From positions 16,172,506 to 16,236,505 of the forward strand of contig OY754972.1 in the NCBI GenBank assembly GCA_963576475.1: a DNA stretch of 64,000 nt, written 5' to 3'. This document shows, one piece after another, positions 42,081 through 54,539 of this stretch. Below the pieces are notes generated by a model that was given only the letters and a program-made list of their open reading frames with translations, made no database searches and was not told where the DNA came from. How positions within the stretch are numbered: position 1 is the stretch's first letter; every line of letters starts with the position of its first letter. The DNA is from Molanna angustata (lineage: Eukaryota > Arthropoda > Insecta > Trichoptera > Molannidae). The position numbers and the translations under genes are program-made.

Positions 42081-43254
42081 CGTCTTATGTCTCTTCTTCC
42101 CTCAACCTTGTCTTTGAGGATCAGTTGTATTCATTGGTATACCTATACCTATCTACTGTATTGGTTCCAAATGCAGTATATAGGTAAACTTTATTTCTTC
42201 TATACTTGTTTGTACACATTGGAACTACACTACCCGGAAGACCTGCAAAGAGATGAAATGAGAGTTGAACCCCCTCTAAAATTATAGGTAATTTCTTTGT
42301 GAATAATTTCAATAATCTATGAATAAACGTATAATGAACTCATCGATTTTCCTTAAGGTCCATGGTATTCGCAACATTCTCCACATCTTATAGCATCAAT
42401 GGTTAAGTTTTTTTCTCAATGTAAAGTTTAATGTAAAATTATTAGCTTATAATCTTCAAAATTATAAATACCCACTTTCTCTATTCGAGTTCACACGAGT
42501 ACAAACATACATATATGTGTACATCCAATCTTCGGACTTTAAATGGATCTAAAGAAAAACCCACAGCAAATTGTCTGCAGCGAATTCCTTAATGTCTGCG
42601 GTAACCCTACATATATCTTGGCTAGTTATTCTATACTTGTTGGTACTGTGGGTATGCACCTATATACATCACATCTCACATCGGTCATACAATACTGTTT
42701 GTGACCTTTTGATTTTATCACAGGAATAAGTATACTTATATTTACCATACCAAGTGCGTACATTACATTTATTTTACATCTCTTTGTTTCGTTTGCATTT
42801 TATTTTGCTACATTTTTTTTATTATAAATTTACCACACAAGACTGGTTATATTATGTACCTACTATCTTTGTAAAACTGCAATATTCGAGATAAAATATT
42901 GTTTAAGGAAAAGTTTATAAAAATATATTGTTCCGCCGACATCTATCGATTCAGATTTTGCACAGCTACACGCGCTTAGAAATGTCATCAATATATTTTT
43001 GAAAACAATTGCTTTCAAACGACACAATTCTTTTTAATTTTTACTGAAACTATAAAACTATTATTTTTTGCTATTACTCATTGTTGAAAAACTCTGTTCT
43101 TATAAAGCTATAAATCAATATACCTTCTGGTTCAAAGATCCAACTACATGAAGTTCAGTTTTAAAAAAAAAAGACTAATAACTCTTAATTGACACTTCTT
43201 CCCTATCCTCTCTCACATCCCATAACCTCTATCCGATATCGTCCCACAATCTCT
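42081..43254. other. No gene recognised
   Basis: AT-rich. 42225-42285 has words of the same RTE 3' region (acccggaagacctgcaaaga) on plus. Otherwise nothing supported. Confidence 0.35.
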
Positions 43255-43267
43255 AAGGATCGTTTTG

Positions 43268-43514
43268 ATAAATAAATAAATAATAAATAAATTGGCATGA
43301 TTTTTATTGCGCCGTTTTTGTGTTTGTCACCTCAAGGGTGCTTTAAATATAGTTATTACAGGTTTTTGTAAGACTCGCGGAAGATGTGAGTTTTCAGGTG
43401 TTTCCTGAATAGTGCTAAGTTGTCGATTTGCCTCAGTTCAGGTGGTAGTTTATTCCACGAAGCTGGTCCAGCCACAGCAATAGCACGATCAACGAAGGAT
43501 GTGGTGTTGACTCT
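43268..43514 (-). pseudogene. CR1/L2-group LINE C-terminus with (AAATA)n tail
   Basis: Minus frame 43514-43356 reads RVNTTSFVDRAIAVAGPASW, NKLPPELRQIDNLALF and RKHLKTHIFRE, and ends at TAA. The VAGP..WN.LP...R......F...LKTH.F pattern is the end of L2/CR1-type RTs. The 3' UTR ends in ataaataaataaataataa at 43270-43290. Confidence 0.75.
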
Positions 43515-43540
43515 ATTTGATGTTTTACTTTATCAGTTGA

Positions 43541-44265
43541 AAATGCCATTACAAGGCGAAAAATCTTATTAGGAAAGTATCACAGAAAATCTTATCTAAA
43601 GATAATAAATTCAGTTTTATGGATGATTTATATATAATAATAATTTTTCCCCTTTCTACAGAACAATAAAAACCAATATAATTTTATGCATAAATTAAAA
43701 ATGGATCATTTTAATTTAGTTTGTAACATAGTTTGTATAATTTTAATTATTACTGTAGTTATTTAAATTATTTAATAATTTGATGTGATTGATAATGTTT
43801 TATCATGTTATGAACACAGCACCGTGTTTTTAGTTCATTCCAGTTTGAATTTAATATTTAATAGATTATATCGTACAGTGATACTATTACGAAACACTTA
43901 TTAATTACATATTACATAGTCAATCAATGAGAGGTCATTGAATACAAAACTTATCTTTTTATTACTTACTTATGCGTTTATATTTATAAATGTTGACGCG
44001 TGGATGTTATGTTTACCTACCAACATCGAACTAATAAGAATTATTGTTTATATGTGTCTCAAGGGGCAGGGTAAGGCAATTAAGGCTGGTCATGTTTACT
44101 ATTGTATGAGAATGCACGTCCTTAAGGATTACTTACATAATATAATCATGTCCGCCCAAGTTAGTATATTTGAATCGAGCGTTATCTAAAATACTAAGGT
44201 TTATTTGGTTTTACAAAAAAATGAGAACATTGTGTGAAAACATATCGAGCCAATGTTTAGATTTA
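43541..44265. other. No gene recognised
   Basis: AT-rich. An open stretch at 43938-44189 has a hydrophobic start but no ATG and no motif. Confidence 0.35.
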
Positions 44266-45419
<1,154 letters not shown>

Positions 45420-45420
45420 T

Positions 45421-45929
45421 AAAATACTTATGATTTAAAAAACGTTAATGTTTCTATATAAGCCTTATAAGTTTTGAGTTATGGATAAAAAATCTGAGAA
45501 AAAAGGTATTATTAAAAGGAATATTACAAAAAAAGTGCACAAGATGAAAGAAAGTGTATCAGGCCAATGTATAGACAAATAATGAGAGAATAATGACTTT
45601 TTCGCACTCACCGACGAAGCAATCAACTATATTAAGATCCTGAATATTCATATTTGACAAGCAGGAAATTTAACCCTGCGCAACATTACTTTACCTAGAG
45701 AATGTCAAATTTTATATTTTAACTCTGTTTTGTAGCTGTGATATATGCGGTCAAACGCTAAATAAATAGAGAATAATATATAATTTTGTTGAAGACGTAA
45801 CTTTTAAGAGTACGGCGTAATGAGCATTCAAAAAGTACCTTGAAGCCTATCCCATCACCTTAAGAATAAGATTAGAAACGAATTGTACAGTAAAATAGAG
45901 TTTGTAATGGAAAGTATTTTTAGAAATAA
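45421..45929. other. No gene recognised
   Basis: AT-rich; nothing supported. Confidence 0.4.
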
Positions 45930-46235
45930 ACTTGTCTTCCGAATTTGTGTTCATTATGGAATGAGGCGCATGACCATATTATGAATGTAATTTTTAAGAA
46001 AGAAAATTTAAGAAGCCATAATAATGATTGATGACAATCGAATAATGGGATGATTTCGCCGCATTGGAATAATGAACGAAGAACTCCTGGCGAAAAAATG
46101 TACACAAAACGGACAGGATCGGTACGTAAGGCTGAGTGTGTCCATTTAAACGATACCTATCCTTAAAGTCGGACACGGTTTACCAAGATTTTTTCTCCCT
46201 ATCCCGTTTAGGACATGGCGAAATGGTGTGTATGT
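45930..46235 (+). pseudogene. RTE-like LINE relic with tail, strongly decayed
   Basis: gatgatttcgccgcattgga and gaacgaagaactcctggcga parallel WFGHVERM..ERLTKK, followed by the tail words tttttctccctatcccg, aggacatggcgaaatggt and gtatgtatgc. Many stops and shifts. Confidence 0.45.
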
Positions 46236-47340
46236 ATGCTGAATAATTGGCGTCTACGTCTGCGAGACGATACATGGATACCTTGAGTATTTGCAAGGAT
46301 TTTTCTGCCTATCTTGTTAGTGTCAAGTGACATGATGATATGTCTGAGGTGATTTTTTCTCGTTGGGTTTATATTACTGTTTTGATATTAAGCGATTTCT
46401 GCAAGATTGTTCATTTTATGTCACATATTTATCGTACCTACTGTAGGTACCTACCTACTTAATAATATCATTCCTGCGATTAAATTTAATTCATTTTCAA
46501 ATGTTAAAGTATCATTATTATTTATATCTAATAAGCAATGTTTGTAAATACCACGCTGATATAATAATTGATCTACATACATTAAGGTCATATTGGCTCG
46601 TGCCAAAGTTTAAAATTGAATATAAACATTTTCGATTTCTCCCTACAATGATCGTATGTTTTCTTCGTCGCCTCGTTGCATTGTGTGTGACAGCCAACTG
46701 AGGTATTTCATAATTTATTTAATTCATTCGATATGTTATTTTCTACTGTTCCGCGTAGGTACCTTCAATACGGCAAATGTATGTGATATTGTTTCTGGGA
46801 AATTGAAAAGGTTTTGAGAACTGACAATAATATGTTGCAGTCCTCCACGCGAGGGTTTTGTTTTCTCATGTCCCTTACAATACCTTACGGCGAATTGAAC
46901 AGGTTTCTCGTTATATTTATGTTATTCAATAAATAATTAATTCGACATCAGTTCATTCTCAGAATGCGTAGAAGGGGATGTGTTTATTATGTATATACCA
47001 CCAGAAAGGTTTCACTACAAAGGATTCGGTAATTCCCCCTTAAGTCTCGATTTCACAATGTTTAACTTTAATTACTTTGTGAATTTGTTTACTAATTACA
47101 TGAGCAGAGGTACATTAAGATGAAAACGCAGAACTCGTAATGTAACTACGTAAATTTTAAAGTCATCGCTACCTTCATATTTTTTCCCGTTTTAACTACA
47201 TAATTAAAAAAACTTGATTGACCCACAGCCAAATTTTAATATAACTTTAACAATGCGTTCGTATTCCATATTTTTCATCCACTGTATTAACGTCAATTAT
47301 AAGTGTTTATCGAACTTCTGATTTTTTTTTTCAATAATTG
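46236..47340. other. No gene recognised
   Basis: AT-rich; nothing supported. Confidence 0.4.
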
Positions 47341-47357
47341 TTGATTCAGTTGTTCTG

Positions 47358-47535
47358 GGAGGCAAGTCTGGTCAAGAAGCGGAATCAAACCACCCATGTT
47401 TACCCATATCATGGATATAATTATCTTATGGTGTTCTATATCTTAAGATGTTATAGAACTCCATATGATAATTATATCCATGATATGGTTAAACATGGAT
47501 GGTTTTCATTCCGCCTCTTGACCAGACTTGTCCCC
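47358..47535. mobile_element. Foldback MITE family F, complete copy
   Basis: The whole 178 bp folds on itself: ggcaagtctggtcaag against cttgaccagacttgtcc, then cggaatc, acccatgtttacccatat, catggatataattatc and gttctata, each mirrored. The hairpin centre is near 47447. It has no coding potential. Copies 29100-29448 and 57513-58115 share both arms. Confidence 0.85.
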
Positions 47536-48055
47536 CTGATTTGATCTCAAATTTTCCAAAAGGTTATTTCCTTTCGTTATTTGTAAATTGTACATTTATT
47601 CTTTATGTAGCACTGATCGTTTATGTTATAATTTATTTAGGTGTTGATTTGCGACCTTTTACGCTTATAATTCATGCGTCCTAATTTGAACGAAGTCAAG
47701 TTGCTGACTATAGATAGATTGATTCTTAATAATTTATGTAATATTATATTTTCTATGTGTGAGTTTGTGTGTGTATATACACGTATTGTTCACTACAGGA
47801 TGTAATGCCAACTCTTATGCATTAATAATATCAGTCTCTTGCATACCAAGAAAATTGACATTATGTATTGTTACTATAAATAATTGTGGGACATTAATCT
47901 TTAATGCCACCGTTAATGTTGGCGATGTGACGTTTAATGATTTTATGGGTATTTGATTATAAATACATTAAGAATACCCACGGCTACGTAAAAATAATTA
48001 TTCAAAAAAAATTATTGGCTATCACTCAAATTACAGGATATTTGTTTATAATAAT
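47536..48055. other. No gene recognised
   Basis: AT-rich; nothing supported. Confidence 0.35.
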
Positions 48056-48059
48056 AATC

Positions 48060-49075
48060 ATATTTATACTGTGCCGTTTTATGGTATTAGATCATTCCAA
48101 GGGCGCTTTTGCTAATTCATTGGCTCTGCGAAACAGAGAAGTCTTAAACAACTTACTGAAGGCTCCAAAACTCTTCTCTCCACGCACTTCAGAAGACTAT
48201 TTATACCATTTGATAGGTCCGTTAACACTGAAACCATGATCAAAGTTAGTCGCTTTAAAGAATTGATATTCTGTGATTCTGACGATCGCAATGTTTTAAG
48301 CGTCACTCTCACGGTACATTCCTCTTACACAGTTCTCGAATACATTACGGAGCCAAGTCTTGCAGAGCCTTAAAAACCATCAAGTATCTACACTTTATAA
48401 TATATTCGCTCTGGACACCTCAACCAGTGCAGCTCGTTATGTGGCATATTTTATCCGCCCCAAAGATAAGCCTCGCAGCTGCGTTTAACCTCCTTAGTTG
48501 ACATTCTGACAGACCAGCATATGTAGCATTACAATAATCCAGGGGAAAACTCATGACACATTCTTAATACGATCTAAGCTTGCCTTAATCTTAAAAATGT
48601 ATAAATCAGTACTCGATCATAATCAAATGTTAATCATTCTCTGCATTAAATCATTAAAATTTGTTGATTTCTTCGTTTAGTATGAAATTGTCATGAATTG
48701 TTGTGTAAATTCATAATATAATTTCATTTATTTAACCTCAAAGATTGATAAAGTCTGAAGCAAATCTTAATTTTACTGTAATCAACTTCATGAGTAGCTC
48801 TGCCGACACAACAAATGCGTTTCTTTGCCTCATTTTTGGCCAAAATTTGACGGATACCTTTAAGGTGACTCAGATGGAAGAAACATGAGCTAACAGTTTT
48901 TGAAATCTGCAGGTCGAGCGATAGTTTGTTGTCCAAATGAACGCCTAGTAGGTACAAATGCATCTCCATTGATGTCGAAAGGAGCATTATCAATTAGATG
49001 TTGTCGCCGCGATGAAACTATCCACATTAATTCTGTTTTCGTTGGGTGATATTCTGTTTTCAACAAGAATATGTA
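48060..49075 (-). pseudogene. L2/CR1-like LINE C-terminal relic with about 200-bp interruption
   Basis: Minus strand: LGVHLDNKLSLDLQISKTVS and FFHLSHLKGIRQILAKNEAK (48945-48820), then an unrelated stretch, then LDYCNATYAGLSECQLRRLN (48545 onward), AAARLIFGADKICHITS, MVFKALQDLAP and RVLEPS. The order LGV.LD..LS, FFHL..I..IR..L...EAE, LDYCN..Y.GL....LRRLN.AARL, KALN.LAP is the L2/CR1 signature. The block linking EAE to LDYCN is displaced, and there are at least four stops. Confidence 0.8.
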
Positions 49076-49394
49076 CAATACAAATAATTTAAGTACCTAA
49101 CTACCAAATATTTTTTTAATATTTGCAAATTAAACATAACATAGTCGTAAGTTATTGTACTCGTAATTGTAAAAAGTATATTTACATATAAAAATTTCAT
49201 TATAAACAAAAAGATAACAGAGTACAAGCACTCGTGTGTGAAATTTTAAATAGTGTTGCTACACCAGGATTTTGTTATAATTTATTTTTTCTCGGTTTTT
49301 CAAACGGAATTCTGATTATTCAATCATTATTTTTGTTTTTTCCTCAGTGTATGCAAGGAATGAAGCATAGTAAGTATTAAGATATTCTGAGATT
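49076..49394. other. No gene recognised
   Basis: AT-rich. On minus it would be the 3' side of the ORF at 49395; it holds aaataaatt (minus) near 49283. Confidence 0.3.
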
Positions 49395-49601
49395 TTACTG
49401 CGACTGATATTTCCAACTGTCTGTCGAATTTATTTTGGTATTTTTTGTCGCCTTCCTTTTATCTCGATATTTGATGCCAGAACCTCTCGTTTCTTCAGCA
49501 TTAAAGGTCATTTTGGTAAAAACAACATCACGATGTGCCATCAGTCCGTTATTTACAAATAAGAACCAAAAGATCAAGAGTCCAATTCCCATTATGTTCA
49601 T
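49395..49601 (-). CDS. Candidate small secreted protein, 68 codons (unrecognised)
   Basis: ATG at 49601-49599, stop TAA. The N-terminus MNIMGIGLLIFWFLFVNNGL followed by MA-HRD looks like a signal peptide with cleavage after about residue 22. The rest is hydrophilic and Lys/Thr-rich (RDKRKATKNTK). No repeat similarity was found and composition is more balanced than the surroundings. It could be a complete small gene or the first exon of a longer one (for example a donor-like GAG|gttctg inside). No family is recognised; the stretch VVFTKMTFN is only vaguely like short secreted insect proteins. Chance remains possible. Confidence 0.3.
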   Translation of the reverse strand: MNIMGIGLLIFWFLFVNNGLMAHRDVVFTKMTFNAEETRGSGIKYRDKRKATKNTKINSTDSWKYQSQ

Positions 49602-49934
49602 GAATTTTAACGGTGAATACGGGTTGAAGTTTTTACAAACACACCGTCACGACATTTCTTATTTAATTTTTTGACCACCACACACTTCTGTCTTTGTATA
49701 CATCCATGTACTGTATCATGTATCCTTTATGCCCGTATGTTATTGAAGTTTTCGTTTTTTTTTTTCCTTTTTTATTACTCATTGTTCACATGGTCGTGCG
49801 TTTCACAACTCTTCTTCATTCAATATTCGTTATTTTCACGTACCTAAACCACCCACTACAGTATATTTACTTTCATTCCGTTGACAATATTTGTCAACAG
49901 ATAAAACGGATGAGGACATTGAGATGTATGACCA

Positions 49935-50110
49935 GAAACACTCTTCTTCTTCTTCTTCCGGTGCCATGTCAGGAACCCCCGACGTCGGCTATCACTCTGG
50001 CAAATCCCTCTCTGCCCTGTGCTGCTCGGAATATCTGTTCCACGGTCCTGAAGCCGGTCCATTCCATAATGTTGCGCAGCCAGGACATCTGTCTCCTTCC
50101 AGTCCCTAAA
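49935..50110 (-). pseudogene. RTE-like LINE 3' end (WLRN...IADV.G family)
   Basis: Minus strand reads RRQMSWLRNIMEWTGFRTVE, then FRAAQGREGFARVIADVGGS and a stop, then a GAA-run. The SWL.N...W......FR.A..RE.FA...A... pattern is the final segment of RTE-like proteins. Confidence 0.7.
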
Positions 50111-50402
50111 CACTCTAAGAAACACTCTAAGAGACCGAATTCGAAATACTGAAATAAGGAAAAAGTGTAGTACGGAAGACATCGTCAGATGGGGAAGACA
50201 GCGGAGGCGATATTGGAGCTCACATGTAAACAAAATGGATGAAATTAGACTCCCACGTATCGCTTTCCAGGAGAACCCAGCTGGAAGAAGACCACCAGGA
50301 AGACCTCCAAAGAGATGGCAAGACAGTTGGCAGTCCACATCGCAGGAGAGAGAATAGCGGTAGATACAGATCTTCGGATCTATGAAAAGAAAGAAGAAGA
50401 TT
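50111..50402 (+). pseudogene. RTE-like LINE C-terminal segment
   Basis: Plus strand reads RDRIRNTEIRKKCSTEDIVR, WGRQRRRYWSSHVNKMDEIR and GRRPPGRPPKRWQDSW, ending with a gaaagaaagaagaag tail. Head-to-head with the minus-strand piece at 49935-50110. Confidence 0.7.
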
Positions 50403-50408
50403 AAACAG

Positions 50409-50640
50409 TTGTCAGCCTTCGTGGTCAAGTTGGTTAGGTATCTGACTGTTGATCCATATGTCCTGGTTTCGATTCCCGGTGGAGACACATTTGTGTTTTC
50501 AGTCTGGATCTGTGAGACGATTAATATTGTATGTCTCCAGAATGTGGTAACTTGTTATTGGGTGCGTGTTAAATTAATATTTGACATAGTGCCTGTTAGT
50601 TGCCCGAGAAGTAATGTAAAATAAAAAATAAATAAAATAG
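50409..50640 (+). mobile_element. tRNA-derived SINE
   Basis: A-box-like gtggtcaagttggttagg (50421-50438) and B-box-like ggtttcgattccc (50465-50477) are spaced as in tRNA, followed by a 140-bp tRNA-unrelated body and the tail aaaataaaaaataaataaaa. It would be transcribed by Pol III and copied by a LINE RT. Acceptor-stem pairing is absent, so it is not a functional tRNA. Confidence 0.65.
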
Positions 50641-51115
50641 GTTTCATTTGGTTAGATTAGTTTATTATACTCTAACGTTGATGAACTATTCAATAACGTG
50701 GATTTTTGCATGTGGTTCATTAGATGAATTAGTAAAAAACACTTGTATCATTGTCGACCTATTTCTGCTTCTTCATCGATTAAAATATGACGCCGTGGCT
50801 TTTGTAGACTAGTGCATGATACTATCCACCGGCCGCAGACTAAAGGCGTCGCGGCGCCTCCGTGTCCAATATAGGCATTGAACAAAACGATAGGTCGCTT
50901 GCATGCATCAACAACATTATGCAGTCCATAGTGCAGTACTGTGCAGAACAGCGCAATGTAGGTATACCGCAGTGCATATCTTAATGCATACCTATTATAT
51001 CCGTATTTCTCCATATCGGACTAACTCAACTAATACAACTAGAAAATATAATGTAATGAATGCAATGAAGTATACAAAACATAAGACATAACAAAAACAC
51101 AGCATGTCAAACACT
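50641..51115. other. No gene recognised
   Basis: No supported gene. 50790-51000 is CpG-containing and unique-looking; its ORFs lack motifs. Confidence 0.3.
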
Positions 51116-51118
51116 TTC

Positions 51119-51392
51119 TCTTTCGATGGCTCTACAGTTCGCTACGCCCGCCTCCACCCGCTCCGCATATGGGGACTGAAACGGCCCCTTCGCAGAACGC
51201 TAGTAAGAATGACAAAGAATGCATGGCACGAAGAGTAGCTCTTTGGCTCTACAGTTCACATCAATTCTTGGCCCCTATCAATCCTTGCTCCCAACTCCTC
51301 ATGTCTCCTGCGGTCTTCTGATCTGCTACCTGCAGTAGTTGGGCCGCATTCTTTTTGACCTCATCCTCCCATCGCAGCTTGGGTCTACTAAC
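51119..51392 (-). mobile_element. RTE-like LINE tails and dispersed repeat B, copy 2
   Basis: 51119-51135 (tcgatggctctac) and 51235-51390 (cgcagcttgggtc side) resemble the minus-strand tail at 29201-29343. Between them, 51140-51250 is repeat B, also seen inverted at 12030-12145. The block may be one composite LINE 3' region. Confidence 0.5.
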
Positions 51393-51394
51393 TT

Positions 51395-51670
51395 TTTTTT
51401 TATTTATTATTTTATATTATTTATTTGAATCTTTCTGTACGTATTATTAGTACACTTGCAGGCTCAATGAGCCCGCTTGAATTACACCTTACAAACTGAA
51501 CAGTTCCTTACACCACGTGCATGTGACAGGTTACACAATATAAACAAATATAATGCATACTGGCGGACTTATTACTATAAGGCAATTTCTTTCAATCAAC
51601 CAGGGATAAGTATGCCTTCTTTAGTTTTTTCTTAAAAATACAAAGTTAGTTGGATGACGCAATATCCGGA
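51395..51670 (-). pseudogene. LINE C-terminus and 3' UTR, same family as 25985-26540
   Basis: Minus strand: PDIASSN, stop, LCIFKKKLKKAYLSLVD then TGA, parallel to QDIISSNLLYIFKKKLKKEY at 26230-26285. The 3' UTR shares ggcaat and (t)aagtccgcca-like words and ends in an A/T-rich tail near 51396-51430. Confidence 0.65.
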
Positions 51671-51904
51671 CTTAGTCTATTCACATAATATCAACAATTT
51701 CTGCTATCCAATGTTTCCAGTCCAGACAAGCAACTCCTCTACTGGTAATTAAACCCAGGACATTGACACTGACGTCAATCGTCTTTCCACTATTTCACGG
51801 CGGTAGTCTGCATTTATTTAATATCATTTTTTATATTTATTTTACATAACTTCTCAGCCAACTAATGGAACCACCCAATTACATTGCAACGTTTTGGTGA
51901 CTTC

Positions 51905-52092
51905 GTTTTATTTATTTATTTATATTTTTGTACATAATATAAATAAATAAAATATACACTGTCATTCAAGATCTTCATTCATGAGAAGGACTGCATTGTT
52001 AATATAATTTGAGGTTAGGAGTGAAAGAATTTATAAAAATGGAGAATAGCAGAAACGATAAAACTCCACCTTGCGGTACTCCAGACAGTATC
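51905..52092 (-). pseudogene. Short LINE RT fragment (SGVPQGG block) with tail
   Basis: Minus strand reads ILSGVPQGGVLSFLLFSIFI and NSFTPNLK, the RT motif-B region, and then within about 100 bp reaches an aaataaataaataaaa tail. RT motif B and the 3' tail are normally over 1 kb apart, so this copy is internally deleted or chimeric. Confidence 0.6.
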
Positions 52093-52728
52093 TATTTTAC
52101 TCTTTATGCATCGTGTCACATGTATCCTTAAAACACAGTGAAACTTGCGCTTCGACTGGGAATCTTTAATCGAGGATAAAAAAACAATTGTTACCAGCTT
52201 ACAGTAAGTGCGAAAACAATTTTTTCACAAAATTATTACACTTTTTTATGTATGTAGGTACCTACATATTTGGATGAATGTTGGTAGCATTTTTATGCTC
52301 ACTGATTTAGTTCATGTTAAATGAAACAATATCTATCTATATACTTAAGTTATCTGCTCATATGAAACCTACAATTAATTTATATTACAATATTTAAATA
52401 CAACCTTCATAAGTTGAATTTAATTGGCCCTTTTCAAATTATGCATAGTAATTATATCCAACGATACATCATAATATGTAACGAATGTTATTATTAAATC
52501 TAGAAAGTAAGGAGTATTCAGCATTAAAATCAATGTTCCCGTTACTTTTATCATAAATAATAATATGGCGCTAGCTCCAGGCCACACTAAACGCGTACAT
52601 TATCATTAAATTAATTTTCCTTCGTTAATTGTGTACCTAGCATGAACTTGTAATATACGTATTCATAAATCGCTGTTAACGAACCAAATCAAAACATGTC
52701 AAAATTTGTCCTATCTTGTCCAACTGTC
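52093..52728. other. No gene recognised
   Basis: AT-rich; nothing supported. Confidence 0.4.
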
Positions 52729-52860
52729 GATTTGTTCAAGAGAACTTTATTCTCGTAACATATCGACAAAGTTTCAAGCCAGGATACGCGAGATTTGTAT
52801 GCACGGTCTATATTTTCACGGTTTTTCCAACATTGAAGACAAAAAACACCAACTTAATAT
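52729..52860 (+). mobile_element. Helentron/HINE-like element, 5' fragment
   Basis: Starts tccaactgtcgatttgttca and continues aacatatcgaca, aagccaggatacgcgaga and aaaaaacaccaactt, as at 44266-44405. It stops at the point where the other copy continues to the GT tract. Confidence 0.6.
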
Positions 52861-54539
52861 TAATTAATTCAGAATATTTAATTGAGTTGTAACACCAACA
52901 AGTGTTGTGGTAAAAAACACTTCATAAAAATAAAAGAAGCATGATCAGGAGACAAGAACCGATAACAAATATAGATTCATTTATCAACTCAGAGAATACA
53001 AGCAGTCAACTACCACAATTTAAGATAAATAATAACAATAAATAAATAAATATATTGTTACAAATTCACTCCAAAGCCAGTTCACACAATTCAACAAATC
53101 GCTGTTCTTGATTCTATTTTTTCTATTGTTTATTCGCGGTTCTGTACAACACATCAAAATGAAGAAGAGCCATCGTTCACGTGGGCCATGGACTTCTGAT
53201 ATTTTTTTAATAACAACTTACCAATGAACCTTTTTTTTTCAAAGAGGAAAAACGTATTTACTAAATAGCCGAAGTTCAACGAATAAAGCAACTTTGCGCG
53301 CAAAAAACCATTCTGCGATTTGGTTTTTCGATAAACGTTTTAATAAATCCGCCCTGACGAACAACAAGGTAGAGAGAACGGGAGTCTATCAAATTCCTAA
53401 CTTTACGATCGATCCATAATCACAAGAGGCCGGATATTCATATTTGAACTGGTGACCGTTAAGAACTACGCTGAAGAGCTTATTTTCACGCTTGAAACCA
53501 CCGTCTCCGTAGTTCTAGGGAAAGATTAAAATCAATCAGTCCACAGAAAGGTAGAATCCCTCTCAAAAAATCTCGTTTCACCGCGAAGTGCTTCCGTTCA
53601 AACTTTTTTAGCGGTTGCGGATGAAAGCCGCCTGAGTTTTTCCAGTCCATCTTTTGAGGTGTTTGTATTTTGTTTACCTTCTGAAGTGAATTGCATAAGT
53701 TTTTCTCCTACATGTATTTTAATTTATTCTTTGTTGAGTTTTATATTGCCTTTTTTTCTTCTCTCGTTTTCCCGTTTCAACAATGTTAACCAAAATTGAA
53801 AAACTTTGTTTCCACCGTTAATTTGTCCACGTGCTTTTTTCGCTGTAGGTATATAACTGAGAGTGCTTTTGAAGGTTTATTCTGATTGTAATTCGTTTTA
53901 ACTTTCAACTCAAAAATATCCTGAGACGTGATGCGACTTCGTGATTATGTCGTTTTGAAATTCTACCTATTGATTTGTGTTTGCCGTTTTGATCATCTTT
54001 ATTAAGCCCACATATTTTTTTTGCTATTTTTCAAAATTTTTCCTTATTCTTAGATATTTATAAATATAAAAATACTGGTTCTTTGTAACAAACGTATGTC
54101 TATTTAAATGACAAAAATCATGAGCTATGTAATTGTGTTTATTCCAATTAAAATATTGTATAAAATTTACGCTTAACAAGATATTATTTAAAACATATTT
54201 TCACTTTTTTTAGTTGGAAAAATACAACTGTGATTAAGTATCCTGTTTTTAACAAGAGCTTCAATTTATTTCAAAGAAAAAAGCATTGAATCGTATAACA
54301 TGAAAAAAATACAGTTTCGTCGTACCTACGGTTGTAAGTAGGTACCATTAAAGTATGTAGCTAGGACCAATGTATATTTCATTGATTATGTTATGTATCA
54401 TGAGTAATAAGCGACGTGTGTGTCCATCCAATGGGCATTTTTCAAATATTGTCCGTTGATAAATAAGACGATGGACCAAGACAAGGCAACATCGGTGTTG
54501 AATAAGTAGTCAGTTTAAAAAAAGACGGTTGCGGTTACC
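52861..54539. other. No gene recognised
   Basis: Mostly AT-rich. 53360-53640 is GC-balanced and unique but has no supported ORF. Confidence 0.35.

Noticed and set aside
43938..44189. 83-codon ORF with signal-like start
   Set aside because: Begins at TTG; the frame extends upstream without an ATG; no motif.
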